Counted from the stretch's first letter, positions 9,701 through 18,056 are shown. The stretch: DNA of 40,200 nucleotides from CAWHOW01 sp050013795 (GCA_050013795.1 JBEKEO010000011.1:1-40200), one strand, 5' to 3'. Notes: generated by a model not told the origin, from the sequence alone. A program made the numbers and translations.

Positions 9701-12700
9701 TTGAAACTACTGATTTCGTAGCTACCAATGTGCAATATATTCAATTCTGGTTAATGGATCCGTTTGTCAATCCTGGTAGTGGTGAAACGAATTTTCAACA
9801 ACTACAATATGGAGGCGATCTGTATTTCGATCTTGGCAATCTTTCAGAAGATATTCTCCGAGATGGACAAAACAGTGAAGAAAATGGATTACCTACAACA
9901 TCAACAGTAACGAATGTTGATACTACTAAATGGGGACGTGTGCCAACATTACAGGCATTGACAAATTCATTTGCTAACGATCCCAATTCCCGCCAGTATC
10001 AAGACGTTGGAATTGATGGTTTAGGCGATGCCGATGAACGTTCTTTCTTCGTACCGTTTGTACAAAATGTTAATACCCTTTGCAGTTCAAACCCAACAGC
10101 TCAGGGTGTGGTGGAAGCGAATACAGACCCATCATCTGATGATTATCATTATTTCCGGGGTACAGATTATGATAATAATAATGTAAGTATTCTCGACAGG
10201 TATAGAAAATTCAACGGGCTGGAAGGTAATTCTGTTGCAAGCGGTCAAGCCACTCCTGGTGCAGATGTTGAATCTTATCCGGTTCAGGCTACAACAATAC
10301 CTGACGGAGAAGATATTAACCACGATAATACAGTAAACCAATCGGAAATGTATTTTCAGTACAAGGTTTCGTTACGCCCCAGCCAAATGGTTGTCGGACA
10401 AAATTTTATTACAGATATGTATGAAGCTCAGGGAGTATCTCTTGCAAATGGATCAACAACTACTGTAAAATGGTATCAGTTTAAAATACCGATTGAAAGC
10501 TACGTTCAGGCTGTAGGAAACATACAGGATTTCACATCCATAGGTTTTATGCGCATGTTTCTAAAAGGGTTTACAGAAAATACAATACTTCGTTTTGCCA
10601 CACTTGACCTTGTAAGGGGTGACTGGAGAAAATACGATTATTCTCTTCTTACTCCCGGAGAGTACATTCCAAATGGTAATATCAGTAACACTACTTTTGA
10701 TTTATCTGTGGTAAACATTTTTGAAAATGGCACACAAACTCCAGTCCCTTATGTAATGCCTCCGGGGATTCAACAGGAAGTAAATTTGGAGACCACCAAT
10801 CTGCAAAAGTTGAATGAGCAATCAATGTCAATATCTGTTTGTAATCTGTTAGATGGGGATTCCCGCGCAGTATATAAAACCTGCAATTTCGATATGCGTC
10901 AGTATAAAAACCTGAATATGTTCGTTCATGAACAAGCGGGTTCAACAAAAGCTCTAAACAAAGGTGATTTAACTATTTTTCTTAGATTAGGAACTGACTT
11001 TACTCAAAACTATTATGAATATGAAATCCCCTTAACTCCAACACCATGGGGTACTTCGGCCACTAATGTTGATGCAATATGGCCCGATTCGAATATGTTT
11101 AATATAACCCTGAGTATCTTAGAAAATGCCAAAATGGCAAGGAATACTCAAATGCGGACATCCGGTTCCAACGTTTCTTTAACCACACCCTATGTTACAT
11201 ACGATCATGGGCGAAAGATTACTGTTATGGGCACACCAACACTCAGTGCTGTACAAGTGATTATGATTGGAATCAGAAATCCAAAAAAATCTTCATTAAA
11301 CCCTTATGATGATGGACTTCCTAAATGTGCAGTAATCTGGGTGGACGAATTGCGCTTAACTGATTTTAATAAAAAAGGTGGATGGGCGGCGACATCTACA
11401 GCAAATGTAACACTTGCGGACCTCGGGAATGCGACAATTGCCGGGAAAATTGTTACACCAGGCTTTGGAGGTATTGAACAGAAAATAAATGATCTTTCAA
11501 AGGCAACTACGATGCAGTATGAATTTGCTACAAGTCTCGAATTAGGCAAATTCCTCCCGGAAAAATCCGGAATAAAAATTCCTATGCATTTCGATTATTC
11601 TCAAATTATAAGCAATCCACAATACGATCCATTGGACCCAGATGTTCTTTACAAAGATGCTTTGAATTCATATACCAATAAGGCTCAGAAAGATTCGTTG
11701 AAATCAATTTGCCAGGATATTACTACAATGAAGAGTCTCAATTTTGTGAACGTAAAGAAAAATAAAACAAAAACATCTTCTAAATCCCATTTCTATGATG
11801 TGGAGAATTTCGATTTCACATATTCATTCAAAGAAAAAACTCATAGCGATGTAGATATTCAACATAACCTGACAAAAGAGTATTTTGGCGCAATAGGTTA
11901 TAATTTTAATAACAGCCCAAAGAATTATGTTCCATTATCAAAAGTGAAATTTTTATCATACGGCCCATTAAAGTTGATAAAGGATTTTAATTTTTATCTG
12001 ATGCCCAAAACTTTGACTTTCCGAACAGATATGGACAGGCTCTATTCGGAAGAGAAATTAAGAAATTTAACCAACGCTGATATTATTATAGATACGACTT
12101 TTGTAAAATCTTTTACTTGGAAAAGAGATTACGGATTAAAGTTCGATTTTACCAAAAATTTAACCCTTGATTACACTGCCAATGCTGATGCCAGAATTGA
12201 CGAACCGCAAGGACGTATTGACAATGGAGAAAAACGCGATTCTATTTGGAATAACATTAAGAATTTTGGACGTATGACAAATTACAATCATACCTTAGAT
12301 GTAAACTACAACATTCCTATAAATAAAATTTCCTGGTTCAATTGGGTCACAGCATCTGCAAAATATAATGCAGGATACATTTGGACAGGGGCTCCTCTTT
12401 CGGCACTTGCTATGGGTAATACTATCGAGAACTCAAATACCAAACAACTTAATGGAAGTTTTAATTTCATTAATTTATACAACAAAGTCGGGTATTTAAA
12501 AAAACTTAACCAGCAAAAAGCATCAAATACTAGTTCTTCAAATTCTAATACCAATAAAACTCCTGATACTAAATCAAATAATAAAAATAAGTCTCAAAAC
12601 ACCAATAATAAGAATAAAAACAAAAATAATAAATCAGATAGCACCGAAGCAGATACGACTAGTGTAGATATTGTAAAAGAAATAAAAGACAATGTGCTTA

Positions 12701-14115
12701 AATTTCTTATGGGCGTTAAAAATGTTTCGTTTTCATATTCAAAAGGAAATGGCACTTTCATACCGGGATATATGTTAACTCCTGAATTCATTGGAATGGA
12801 TGCAACAGGGAAATATCCCGGTACTGGTTTCGTTTTTGGAGACCAAACTGATATAAGACCCCGCTTTGGAAATAACACCTCTTTTCTTTCTACCGATTCT
12901 TCAATGAACTATCCATATGCGACAAAGTTTACCGAAAACTTTACAGCGCGTGCAACTATTGAGCCTGTGAGTAAATTCATGATAGAGCTATCGGCGACAA
13001 GAACATTTTTGGACAATCATTCCGAATATTATAAATGGAATAATGACTCTTTAAGGTATATGCATTATAACCCCACGGAAACCGGAGCATACAGCGTATC
13101 CATTCTTTCATTTAGAACAATGTTTTCTAAAGATAATAAAGCAACAAATTCAAATGTCGTCTTTGCAAAATTCCAGGAATACCTTCAAGTAATTGCATAT
13201 CGGCTTGCTAATAAAAATAAAAACTGGATAGCCAACGGTAGCCATTCTTATATTGATTCTACTTCACAAAAAAAATTCCCGGTTGGTTATGGGCCAACAG
13301 ATCAGGATGTAATGCTGCCTGCATTTTTGGCAGCATATACTGGTACTGGCAAAAACCCTAATTCAGTATCATTAACCCCTTTCTCTGAAAAATTATCATG
13401 GAAAGATATTCCCATGCCTAACTGGAAAATTAATTATGACGGACTGACAAAGATTCCGTTTATACATGAATACCTGAAAACATTAACTTTAAGCAATTCA
13501 TATAAATCAACATATAGTGTTGGGTCATTTTCATCGAATGTATTATACGACGATAAAAACGGCGATGGTTTACCCGATATACGGGACCAACTCAGCAACA
13601 ATTATATTCCATTGTATCAAATTGACGCGGTTACAATTTCAGAGCAATTCAGCCCCCTGATAGGCTTTGATATGACCTGGAATAATAGCCTGCTTTCGGA
13701 TTTTAAAATTAATAAAACCCGCAACATTTCTCTTTGTTTTGATGATAACCAGCTTACCGAGGTAACCAGCGATGAATATATTGTCGGACTTGGCTATAAA
13801 ATAAAAAATGTTGTTTTGCCAATAAAATTAGGTACCGGAAAAACAAAAAAATTAAAGAGCGATCTTAACTTTAAAGCTGATGTTTCCTTTAAAACAAACA
13901 AAACAGTGCTGAGACAACTGGTACAAGATATTAATGAGGTATCGGCAGGACAGCGTATCATATCCATAAATATTTCTGCCGATTACATGATAAGCCAGAA
14001 ATTTACTATAAAACTTTTCTTTGATAAAACTATTAATAATCCATTTGTTTCTAATCAATTCCCGAATTCAAATACTAACGCGGGAATTAGTCTCAAGTTC
14101 TCTTTGGCACAATAA
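6712..14115 (+). CDS. sprA: SprA/Sov, type IX secretion outer-membrane translocon
   Basis: SprA is the very large beta-barrel pore through which T9SS cargo crosses the outer membrane; it is also needed for gliding where present. The length of 2467 aa matches the family (about 2400-2500 aa). A hydrophobic export segment lies at about residues 8-28. Recognisable SprA blocks include FGLQAMRRQDPALNVKQQ with the following NFNFQEKIQMNVTAKIGDK (~175-218), DDFEGSISTIDLKN (~845), and a beta-rich C-terminus ending in NAGISLKFSLAQ. An Asn/Lys/Ser-rich low-complexity stretch lies at about residues 1932-1987. No in-frame ATG precedes the export segment. The frame opens after TAA at 6679-6681, and the first usual start codon is TTG at 6712, so the start is less certain than the identity. 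Confidence 0.95.
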   Translation: MVRIAKYTFQVLFLLCLLFIVWASSATFILHSKVYKKSVSPIDIADDTMKDDTSNLIYPISHGYNYPFNGSMDSSALYLHNPPNISDSIIYDPETNSYIFTNTVGGHDITPPNSMSFEDYQNYDIDKSMREYWRERNGSSTGKSGIPKIHIGGEAFDQIFGSNTIDIRPQGSAELIFGLQAMRRQDPALNVKQQKTANFNFQEKIQMNVTAKIGDKISLGMSYNTEATFDFENKMKLAYEGKEDDIIKSIEAGDVTLPLNSTLITGSQSLFGLKTKLQFGKTTVTSVFSQQKSQTSTINVSGGAQTSKFNFKADQYEENKHFFIAQYFRNRYDVALKDIPVVNSNINITKIEVWVTNIGAATTDNRNIVAFTDLGEYTPYNRHILRTPPSISYPSPQHPSNRSNNLYHVLIPSYNANSPLRNINTATSYLTSNLSSYNFVASQDYEIVNLARKLLPTEYTFNSKLGFISLNSTLNANQVLAVAYQYTIIGDTTVYQVGDLSSSIAGPNALVVKLIKSSQLNTRIPIWNLMMKNVYSIGGYQINKDEFRLDVLYTSGQNGVPMGYFTEGNNNVKGLPIIRLLNCDNLDIELDPEPDGVFDFIDNAATTGGTIQASNGRIYFPVLEPFGSDLRARFNDNALADKYCYDSLYTMTKTGAQQYPEKNRFTIQGMYKSAGGSEISLNAMNVPQGSVKVTAGGILLTENVDYTVDYTLGRVKIINEGILNSGTPIQITLENNSLFNIQTKTLMGTHIDQTVNKNLTLGATILNLTEKPITQKVNYGDEPISNTIWGINGNYQKESLFITKMLNELPFYSSKTPSKVAVTGEFADLIPGHAKAIGKTGTSYIDDFEGSISTIDLKNVGTWHIASTPQGQTSANMFPEGAPNTGLAYRYNVARFCWYVIDPLFQVSNNLTPSNITKNDQSNNYTRQVLQTEVFPNEENPDGVPTPIPVLNLAFYPKQRGVYNYDAAPDSIYSKGVANDGTLNNPETRWGGMMRNIETTDFVATNVQYIQFWLMDPFVNPGSGETNFQQLQYGGDLYFDLGNLSEDILRDGQNSEENGLPTTSTVTNVDTTKWGRVPTLQALTNSFANDPNSRQYQDVGIDGLGDADERSFFVPFVQNVNTLCSSNPTAQGVVEANTDPSSDDYHYFRGTDYDNNNVSILDRYRKFNGLEGNSVASGQATPGADVESYPVQATTIPDGEDINHDNTVNQSEMYFQYKVSLRPSQMVVGQNFITDMYEAQGVSLANGSTTTVKWYQFKIPIESYVQAVGNIQDFTSIGFMRMFLKGFTENTILRFATLDLVRGDWRKYDYSLLTPGEYIPNGNISNTTFDLSVVNIFENGTQTPVPYVMPPGIQQEVNLETTNLQKLNEQSMSISVCNLLDGDSRAVYKTCNFDMRQYKNLNMFVHEQAGSTKALNKGDLTIFLRLGTDFTQNYYEYEIPLTPTPWGTSATNVDAIWPDSNMFNITLSILENAKMARNTQMRTSGSNVSLTTPYVTYDHGRKITVMGTPTLSAVQVIMIGIRNPKKSSLNPYDDGLPKCAVIWVDELRLTDFNKKGGWAATSTANVTLADLGNATIAGKIVTPGFGGIEQKINDLSKATTMQYEFATSLELGKFLPEKSGIKIPMHFDYSQIISNPQYDPLDPDVLYKDALNSYTNKAQKDSLKSICQDITTMKSLNFVNVKKNKTKTSSKSHFYDVENFDFTYSFKEKTHSDVDIQHNLTKEYFGAIGYNFNNSPKNYVPLSKVKFLSYGPLKLIKDFNFYLMPKTLTFRTDMDRLYSEEKLRNLTNADIIIDTTFVKSFTWKRDYGLKFDFTKNLTLDYTANADARIDEPQGRIDNGEKRDSIWNNIKNFGRMTNYNHTLDVNYNIPINKISWFNWVTASAKYNAGYIWTGAPLSALAMGNTIENSNTKQLNGSFNFINLYNKVGYLKKLNQQKASNTSSSNSNTNKTPDTKSNNKNKSQNTNNKNKNKNNKSDSTEADTTSVDIVKEIKDNVLKFLMGVKNVSFSYSKGNGTFIPGYMLTPEFIGMDATGKYPGTGFVFGDQTDIRPRFGNNTSFLSTDSSMNYPYATKFTENFTARATIEPVSKFMIELSATRTFLDNHSEYYKWNNDSLRYMHYNPTETGAYSVSILSFRTMFSKDNKATNSNVVFAKFQEYLQVIAYRLANKNKNWIANGSHSYIDSTSQKKFPVGYGPTDQDVMLPAFLAAYTGTGKNPNSVSLTPFSEKLSWKDIPMPNWKINYDGLTKIPFIHEYLKTLTLSNSYKSTYSVGSFSSNVLYDDKNGDGLPDIRDQLSNNYIPLYQIDAVTISEQFSPLIGFDMTWNNSLLSDFKINKTRNISLCFDDNQLTEVTSDEYIVGLGYKIKNVVLPIKLGTGKTKKLKSDLNFKADVSFKTNKTVLRQLVQDINEVSAGQRIISINISADYMISQKFTIKLFFDKTINNPFVSNQFPNSNTNAGISLKFSLAQ
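12506..12672 (+). other. low-complexity Asn/Lys/Ser-rich segment inside sprA
   Basis: About 55 codons, mostly AAT, AAA, AAC and short Ser/Thr runs (e.g. NKNKNKNNKSD), interrupt the beta-rich part of SprA between two strands of its C-terminal half. It keeps the frame and is likely a disordered loop. Confidence 0.7.
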
Positions 14116-14145
14116 ACTTATCCCTTAGATAATATTGGCTGATCC

Positions 14146-14166
14146 TGAAACATTGTTTCATGTTTT
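14146..14166 (+). terminator. weak terminator-like hairpin after sprA
   Basis: TGAAAC and GTTTCA pair around a 3-nt loop (14146-14160) and are followed by TGTTTTT. The stem is only 6 bp, so termination is likely partial at best. Confidence 0.35.
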
Positions 14167-14200
14167 TGTAATTTTTTAAAAATATTAAATTTTCTAATGT

Positions 14201-14229
14201 TTGTTTGAATTAAAAAAACTGTATTTTTG
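14201..14229 (+). promoter_or_regulatory. putative gcvH promoter
   Basis: TTG at 14201-14203 and a perfect TAnnTTTG box, TATTTTTG, at 14222-14229 are separated by 18 bp. The -7 box ends 27 bp before the gcvH ATG. Confidence 0.5.
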
Positions 14230-14256
14230 AAACCAGATAATCAAACAGAATAAAAA

Positions 14257-14637
14257 ATGAAAGTTCCTGAAAACTTAAAGTACACAAAAGATCATGAATG
14301 GTTGAGGGCAGAAGGCAATGAAGGCTATGTTGGAGTTACCGATTTTGCTCAAAATGAATTAGGTGATGTGGTATTCGTAGAAGTTGAAACTGTAGGCGAA
14401 GTTATTGAAAAAGAAGAAGCCTTTGGGACAATTGAAGCGGTAAAAACAGTTTCTGATATGTTTATGCCGGTTGCGGGCGAAATTCTGGCATTTAATCCCT
14501 CACTTGAATCCAATCCCGAACTAATTAACAAAGACCCTTATGGCGAAGGATGGGTGGTTAAGATAAAAATCAGCAAACCGGAAGAGATAAGCGGACTTTT
14601 ATCTCCTGAAAAATATAAAGAGCTTACTGATCATTGA
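14257..14637 (+). CDS. gcvH: glycine cleavage system H protein
   Basis: GcvH is the lipoylated shuttle protein that carries the aminomethyl group of glycine between the P, T and L proteins; it can also act in lipoate transfer. The lipoyl-lysine lies in IEAVKTVSDMF (Lys63), the canonical ESVKAVSD context. YTKDHEWLR near the N-terminus and NKDPYGEGWVVKIK near the C-terminus are also standard. The length of 126 aa is full. It follows sprA with its own likely promoter, and I recall gcvH next to sprA in other Bacteroidota. Confidence 0.96.
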   Translation: MKVPENLKYTKDHEWLRAEGNEGYVGVTDFAQNELGDVVFVEVETVGEVIEKEEAFGTIEAVKTVSDMFMPVAGEILAFNPSLESNPELINKDPYGEGWVVKIKISKPEEISGLLSPEKYKELTDH

Positions 14638-14849
14638 TTTTTTGATAGTGCTGATGTCTGGCATTTCAAAAAACGATATTATTAATTTGCCCTGTTCAAT
14701 TCTTGTTATTTAGATAAATTATTTTGAGGCTATATGGACACTGAAAAGCTTCTTAATTGTCTATTTTCAGTTATTTTGATAAATGTTCGATCTCGCCGCT
14801 TTTTTCATGAACAAACATTTCGAATAGCTTTTCTTTAATCATAAATTAA

Positions 14850-15500
14850 ATGAAGAAACGTCTTTTAATCTTATTGTATTTCATTATTACCGGCACTTGT
14901 GCCATAGGGCAAATTTACTCCGGCAATTCAACTGCTGATTACTGGTGCCTCCTACGCATTAACAAGGACAGTTCGGTGAATTTCATTTATAGCCTGAACT
15001 ATAACGAATTTTATGGCGAACACAAAGGGACTATAAAAAAAATTAATGATTCGCTTTACCACATCTCCACTAAAATGACTTACGGGAAATCTGCTACCAT
15101 GGGGCAATACACTTATGATGATGTTATTCAAAAAGCAAACGACACAGCTTACTTCCGTATCGACACGCCATATGTGCACCTTAAAGACACCATAATTATT
15201 AAATACGCAAATGGGCAGACACAAAATTATATTCCCTACAAACAGGGAAAGCATTCGTATTTTGCTCTCGACAAAAAACTTTTTAATGATAAGCCCGGTT
15301 CAAATTATTATAAAGCAATAATAAAACGGAAAAATCCAATTACAGGGCAGCAGTTATCATTTAAAGTTACTATTCATTCATCGCCCTTTTTTGAATCGGG
15401 AAGGAGATTAAATTTCGATGTGATCATTAAGAATAACAAGCTTTGGACTAACGGCGAACCTGATCTGGATACCGGTCAATTTACGCTGAATAAAGGTTAG
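14850..15500 (+). CDS. exported protein of unknown function
   Basis: This 216-aa protein has a clear signal peptide (MKKRLLILLYFIITG..., cleavage near AIGQ, ~21). The mature part is rich in Tyr, Asp and beta-prone segments and has no cysteine-based lipobox. No known domain is recognisable by eye. It is the first of three small exported-protein genes in a row. Confidence 0.7.
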   Translation: MKKRLLILLYFIITGTCAIGQIYSGNSTADYWCLLRINKDSSVNFIYSLNYNEFYGEHKGTIKKINDSLYHISTKMTYGKSATMGQYTYDDVIQKANDTAYFRIDTPYVHLKDTIIIKYANGQTQNYIPYKQGKHSYFALDKKLFNDKPGSNYYKAIIKRKNPITGQQLSFKVTIHSSPFFESGRRLNFDVIIKNNKLWTNGEPDLDTGQFTLNKG

Positions 15501-15552
15501 ATTTAGGCCAATACAAGTAAAGACAATGAATTATTAATTTAATTCTCAAATA

Positions 15553-15990
15553 ATGAATAGACATTTATTAATAATTGTATTATTTCTGATTAAAGTTGCA
15601 GCCTATTCCCAGACTGCTGCAACCCATGAAAATTCAACCAAACCGGATACGCTGGATGGCATGAAGGTTTATACCAATGCCGAATATATGCCTGAATTTC
15701 CGGGTGGACAAGCAAAACTTTATCAATATGTTTATGGTAATATAAAAGTCCCTGCTGCAAAGAAGGGCGACGTAATGCAATCCAAGATCCGCGTTTCATT
15801 TGTTATTGATACGGCCGGACATATCAGGAATCCTTATATAGTTAATCCTTTAACTCCCGACAAGTTAACGCATCTGGAAGATCAGGTTTTACAGGCGATC
15901 AAAGGAATGCCTAAATGGAAAGCGGCCACAGATGACGGGAAAAAAGTTCCTGCAAGGTTTACTTTGCCTTTTAATATCAGCTGGCAATAA
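15553..15990 (+). CDS. periplasmic TonB C-terminal-domain protein
   Basis: This 145-aa protein has an N-terminal export segment (MNRHLLIIVLFLIKVAAYSQ) and a TonB C-terminal fold. MPEFPGGQAKLYQYVYGNIK is the block typical of Bacteroidota TonB-like proteins, followed by VSFVIDTAGHI and the closing beta strand VPARFTLPFNI. It lacks the proline-rich spacer of an energy-transducing TonB, and its N-terminus looks like a cleavable signal, not a lasting anchor. It may therefore be a free periplasmic domain that does not transduce energy. I recall TonB-like genes near sprA and gcvH in relatives. Confidence 0.82.
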   Translation: MNRHLLIIVLFLIKVAAYSQTAATHENSTKPDTLDGMKVYTNAEYMPEFPGGQAKLYQYVYGNIKVPAAKKGDVMQSKIRVSFVIDTAGHIRNPYIVNPLTPDKLTHLEDQVLQAIKGMPKWKAATDDGKKVPARFTLPFNISWQ

Positions 15991-16044
15991 GAAAAATGAA
16001 GGACCAGAAGATGCCGAAGCCTATAAAAAATATTTGAATTTAAT

Positions 16045-16076
16045 TTGATACAATTAATTCTAAAACTGTATTTTTA
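16045..16076 (+). promoter_or_regulatory. putative promoter for the OB-fold-like gene
   Basis: TTG at 16045-16047 and TATTTTTA at 16069-16076 are separated by 21 bp, with one mismatch in the -7 box. This placement supports the ATG at 16096 as the start over the upstream in-frame TTG at 16045. Confidence 0.33.
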
Positions 16077-16095
16077 TGCATTAAAAGCAAATTCG

Positions 16096-16497
16096 ATGAA
16101 AAAAATTATTTTTTTATTGTTTGTTTTATCGTTCAGTTACAGGGGCATTGCTCAATTAAAAATCAGACCCGATGACGCAAAATATCACATTGGAGAAAAA
16201 ATTATTGTAGTTGGGAAAGTTGAACAAATTAATCATTCTGCCAAAGCAACTTTTTTAAACATGGGGGGAAAATATCCTGACAATACTTTTGTTGGCGTGA
16301 TCTTTAATTCAGATAAAGGTTCTTTTAAGGATATTGATTCCAACACAGGAAAAGAAGTGGAATTATCAGGCATTATAAAGAAATATAAAGGTAAGCTGGA
16401 AATTATTCTTAATGATCCCACTCAGATTAAGGTACTAAGGTTTAACCGGGTAAGATATCACAAATATGTTCCCCGATTGAAACAACCAGGCAACTAA
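16096..16497 (+). CDS. exported OB-fold-like small protein
   Basis: This 133-aa protein has a signal peptide (MKKIIFLLFVLSFSYRGIAQ) starting at the ATG at 16096. The mature domain pattern is IIVVGKVEQINHS..., FLNMGG.YPDNTFVGVIF, then GKEVELSGIIKKYKGKLEIIL and a final D-P-T-Q-I strand. This matches OB-fold domains of the tRNA/helicase type found in exported proteins, where the fold need not bind nucleic acid. The mature sequence lacks cysteines. The function is unknown. Confidence 0.72.
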   Translation: MKKIIFLLFVLSFSYRGIAQLKIRPDDAKYHIGEKIIVVGKVEQINHSAKATFLNMGGKYPDNTFVGVIFNSDKGSFKDIDSNTGKEVELSGIIKKYKGKLEIILNDPTQIKVLRFNRVRYHKYVPRLKQPGN

Positions 16498-16727
16498 GCA
16501 CTTTTCAAATCCCGGTTACCTGCGAAATAGTCTTCTATACTGAAATACACGAGAAAGCTTATATCGGTTTAAATAAGCTGCCGATGCTGCTGCCTGCTTT
16601 TTAAGTTCCAAGTCTCAAATTACAAATTCCAAGCCCCAAGTTATATTGTTTCATTGAGACTTTGGGCTTGGGTTTTGGGACTTGGTTCTTTTCCATTGCC
16701 TACTGCCGCTGCCTCCTGCCTACTTCT
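16498..16727. repeat. intergenic palindromic/low-complexity repeat region
   Basis: This 230-bp gap lies between convergent genes. The arms around 16604-16635 (CCAAGTCTC, CCAAGCCCCAAG) and 16656-16686 (GAGACTTTGGGCTTGG, GGGACTTGG) form an imperfect inverted repeat. Within each arm a word is repeated at 21-bp spacing: TTCCAAG at 16606 and 16627, and GACTT at 16658 and 16679. GC-rich words built on CTGCC flank it (16577-16598 and 16697-16720). It may act as a bidirectional terminator, and it has the look of a dispersed genomic repeat. Confidence 0.6.
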
Positions 16728-18041
16728 TTATTCCTTCACAAACTTACTCACTTCCATGCCTTTCTCCGTCTTCACCTTCACCATGTACACTCCGCTTGGT
16801 AAACCAGCTACGTTAATGGTTATCGGTGAACAGTAATCGGTTATCGGTAAACTATAAACCTTCTCTCCAAGCAAGTTAAAGACCTCAACACCGCTCACCG
16901 TTGACTGATTACCGCTCACCTTTATTTCCTCACTTGCTGGGTTAGGAAATATATCTATCCCTGCCGCCACCATGCTTTGCGGCGCAATACCGCTAAGGTA
17001 TGTGGAAATAAAATTACCAAATGCTCCAGGGTAAGAACCAACAGCAATTGTATCTGTAACAGTATTAGTTGTAGTGTTTATTACATTTACTGTATTAGAA
17101 TGAGAATTTGCAACATATAACTTGCTTCCATCGAGACTAACAGATACGCCAACAGGGTCAGTACCAACTGTAATTGTATCCGAAATAGTATCTGCAGCGC
17201 TGTTTATTACACTTACTGTATTATCCATTCCATTTGCAACATATACTTTGCTTCCATCCGGACTAACAGATACACCAGACGGAGCATTACCAACTGGAAT
17301 TGTAGCCGTAACAGTATTGGTAGTGCTGTCTATTACGCTTACCGTACAAGTGTACAAATTCGCAATATACACCTTGCTTCCATCAGGACTCACAGATACA
17401 CCAGCAGGTTGGGTACCAACTGTAATTGTTGCGGAAACATTGTTTGTAGTAGTGTTTATCACACTCACTGAAGCAGCAGAATAATTCGTTACATAGACCT
17501 TACTTCCATCGGGGCTTACAGATACACCGACAGGACCTGTACTAACCGGAATTGTAGCCGTTACAGTATTGGTAGACGTGTTTATTACACTTACTGTACA
17601 AGAAACCTTATTCGTAACATATACTTTACTTCCATCAGGACTTACAGATACACCACGTGGATAAGAACCAACCGGAATTGTTGCCGAAACAGTATTGGTA
17701 GCAGTGTTTATTACACTAACTGTATTAGTACCTTCATTCGTAACATATACTTTACTTCCATCGGCGCTCACAGAAACACCAAAAGGGGCACGACCAACCG
17801 TAATTATAGCAGTAACAGTATTGGTAGCAATATTAATAACAGATACAGTACTATCTCCTTCATTCGTTATATATGCAGTTTGGGCGGAGGCGGGGGTGAG
17901 AAGAGTAGTGAGAACAAGAAAGGAGAATAGATAATAGGAGAATAGGATTATGGGAGTTGATTTACGATTTGCAACAGCTGTCTTACGACTTACTACTTGT
18001 GTCTTGCTACTTACTGCTGTTGCGGTGGTTGTTTTCTTCAT
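16728..18041 (-). CDS. seven-repeat YVTN beta-propeller protein with T9SS sorting domain
   Basis: This is a secreted or surface protein of 437 aa. A signal peptide with an unusually long polar N-region ends near ASAQ (~54). Seven tandem YVTN units of exactly 42 aa follow, from about residue 56 to 349. Each has the pattern YVTN...TVSVINT.TNTV.ATI.VG..P.GVSVSPDGSK, and together they fit one seven-bladed propeller. A T9SS type A C-terminal domain closes the protein (DIFPNPASEE, GVYMVKVKTEKGMEVSKFVKE), so export through SprA is expected. At DNA level the blades are 126-bp near-repeats. The codons at both ends of the gene contain 21-bp-spaced duplications (17958-18020, 16818-16848, 16890-16920). 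Its ligand or role is unknown. Confidence 0.88.
   Translation of the reverse strand: MKKTTTATAVSSKTQVVSRKTAVANRKSTPIILFSYYLFSFLVLTTLLTPASAQTAYITNEGDSTVSVINIATNTVTAIITVGRAPFGVSVSADGSKVYVTNEGTNTVSVINTATNTVSATIPVGSYPRGVSVSPDGSKVYVTNKVSCTVSVINTSTNTVTATIPVSTGPVGVSVSPDGSKVYVTNYSAASVSVINTTTNNVSATITVGTQPAGVSVSPDGSKVYIANLYTCTVSVIDSTTNTVTATIPVGNAPSGVSVSPDGSKVYVANGMDNTVSVINSAADTISDTITVGTDPVGVSVSLDGSKLYVANSHSNTVNVINTTTNTVTDTIAVGSYPGAFGNFISTYLSGIAPQSMVAAGIDIFPNPASEEIKVSGNQSTVSGVEVFNLLGEKVYSLPITDYCSPITINVAGLPSGVYMVKVKTEKGMEVSKFVKE
16997..17876 (-). repeat. seven tandem 126-bp repeats (YVTN blades)
   Basis: Units of 42 codons repeat head to tail without indels. The best conserved part encodes GVSVSPDGSKVYVTN. 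The last unit diverges at its end. Confidence 0.85.
17958..18020 (-). repeat. three 21-bp-spaced units in the signal-peptide region
   Basis: Segments starting at 17958, 17979 and 18000 align without gaps. The second and third agree at 16 of 21 positions (TGTCTT..., ACTTACT). They lie within the first 28 codons of the YVTN gene. Confidence 0.6.
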
Positions 18042-18056
18042 AGCGGTTGTTATTGG

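Noticed and set aside
17122..17484. Plus-strand reading frame of 120 codons
   Set aside because: It is the antisense shadow of the YVTN repeats, kept open by the 126-bp periodicity.
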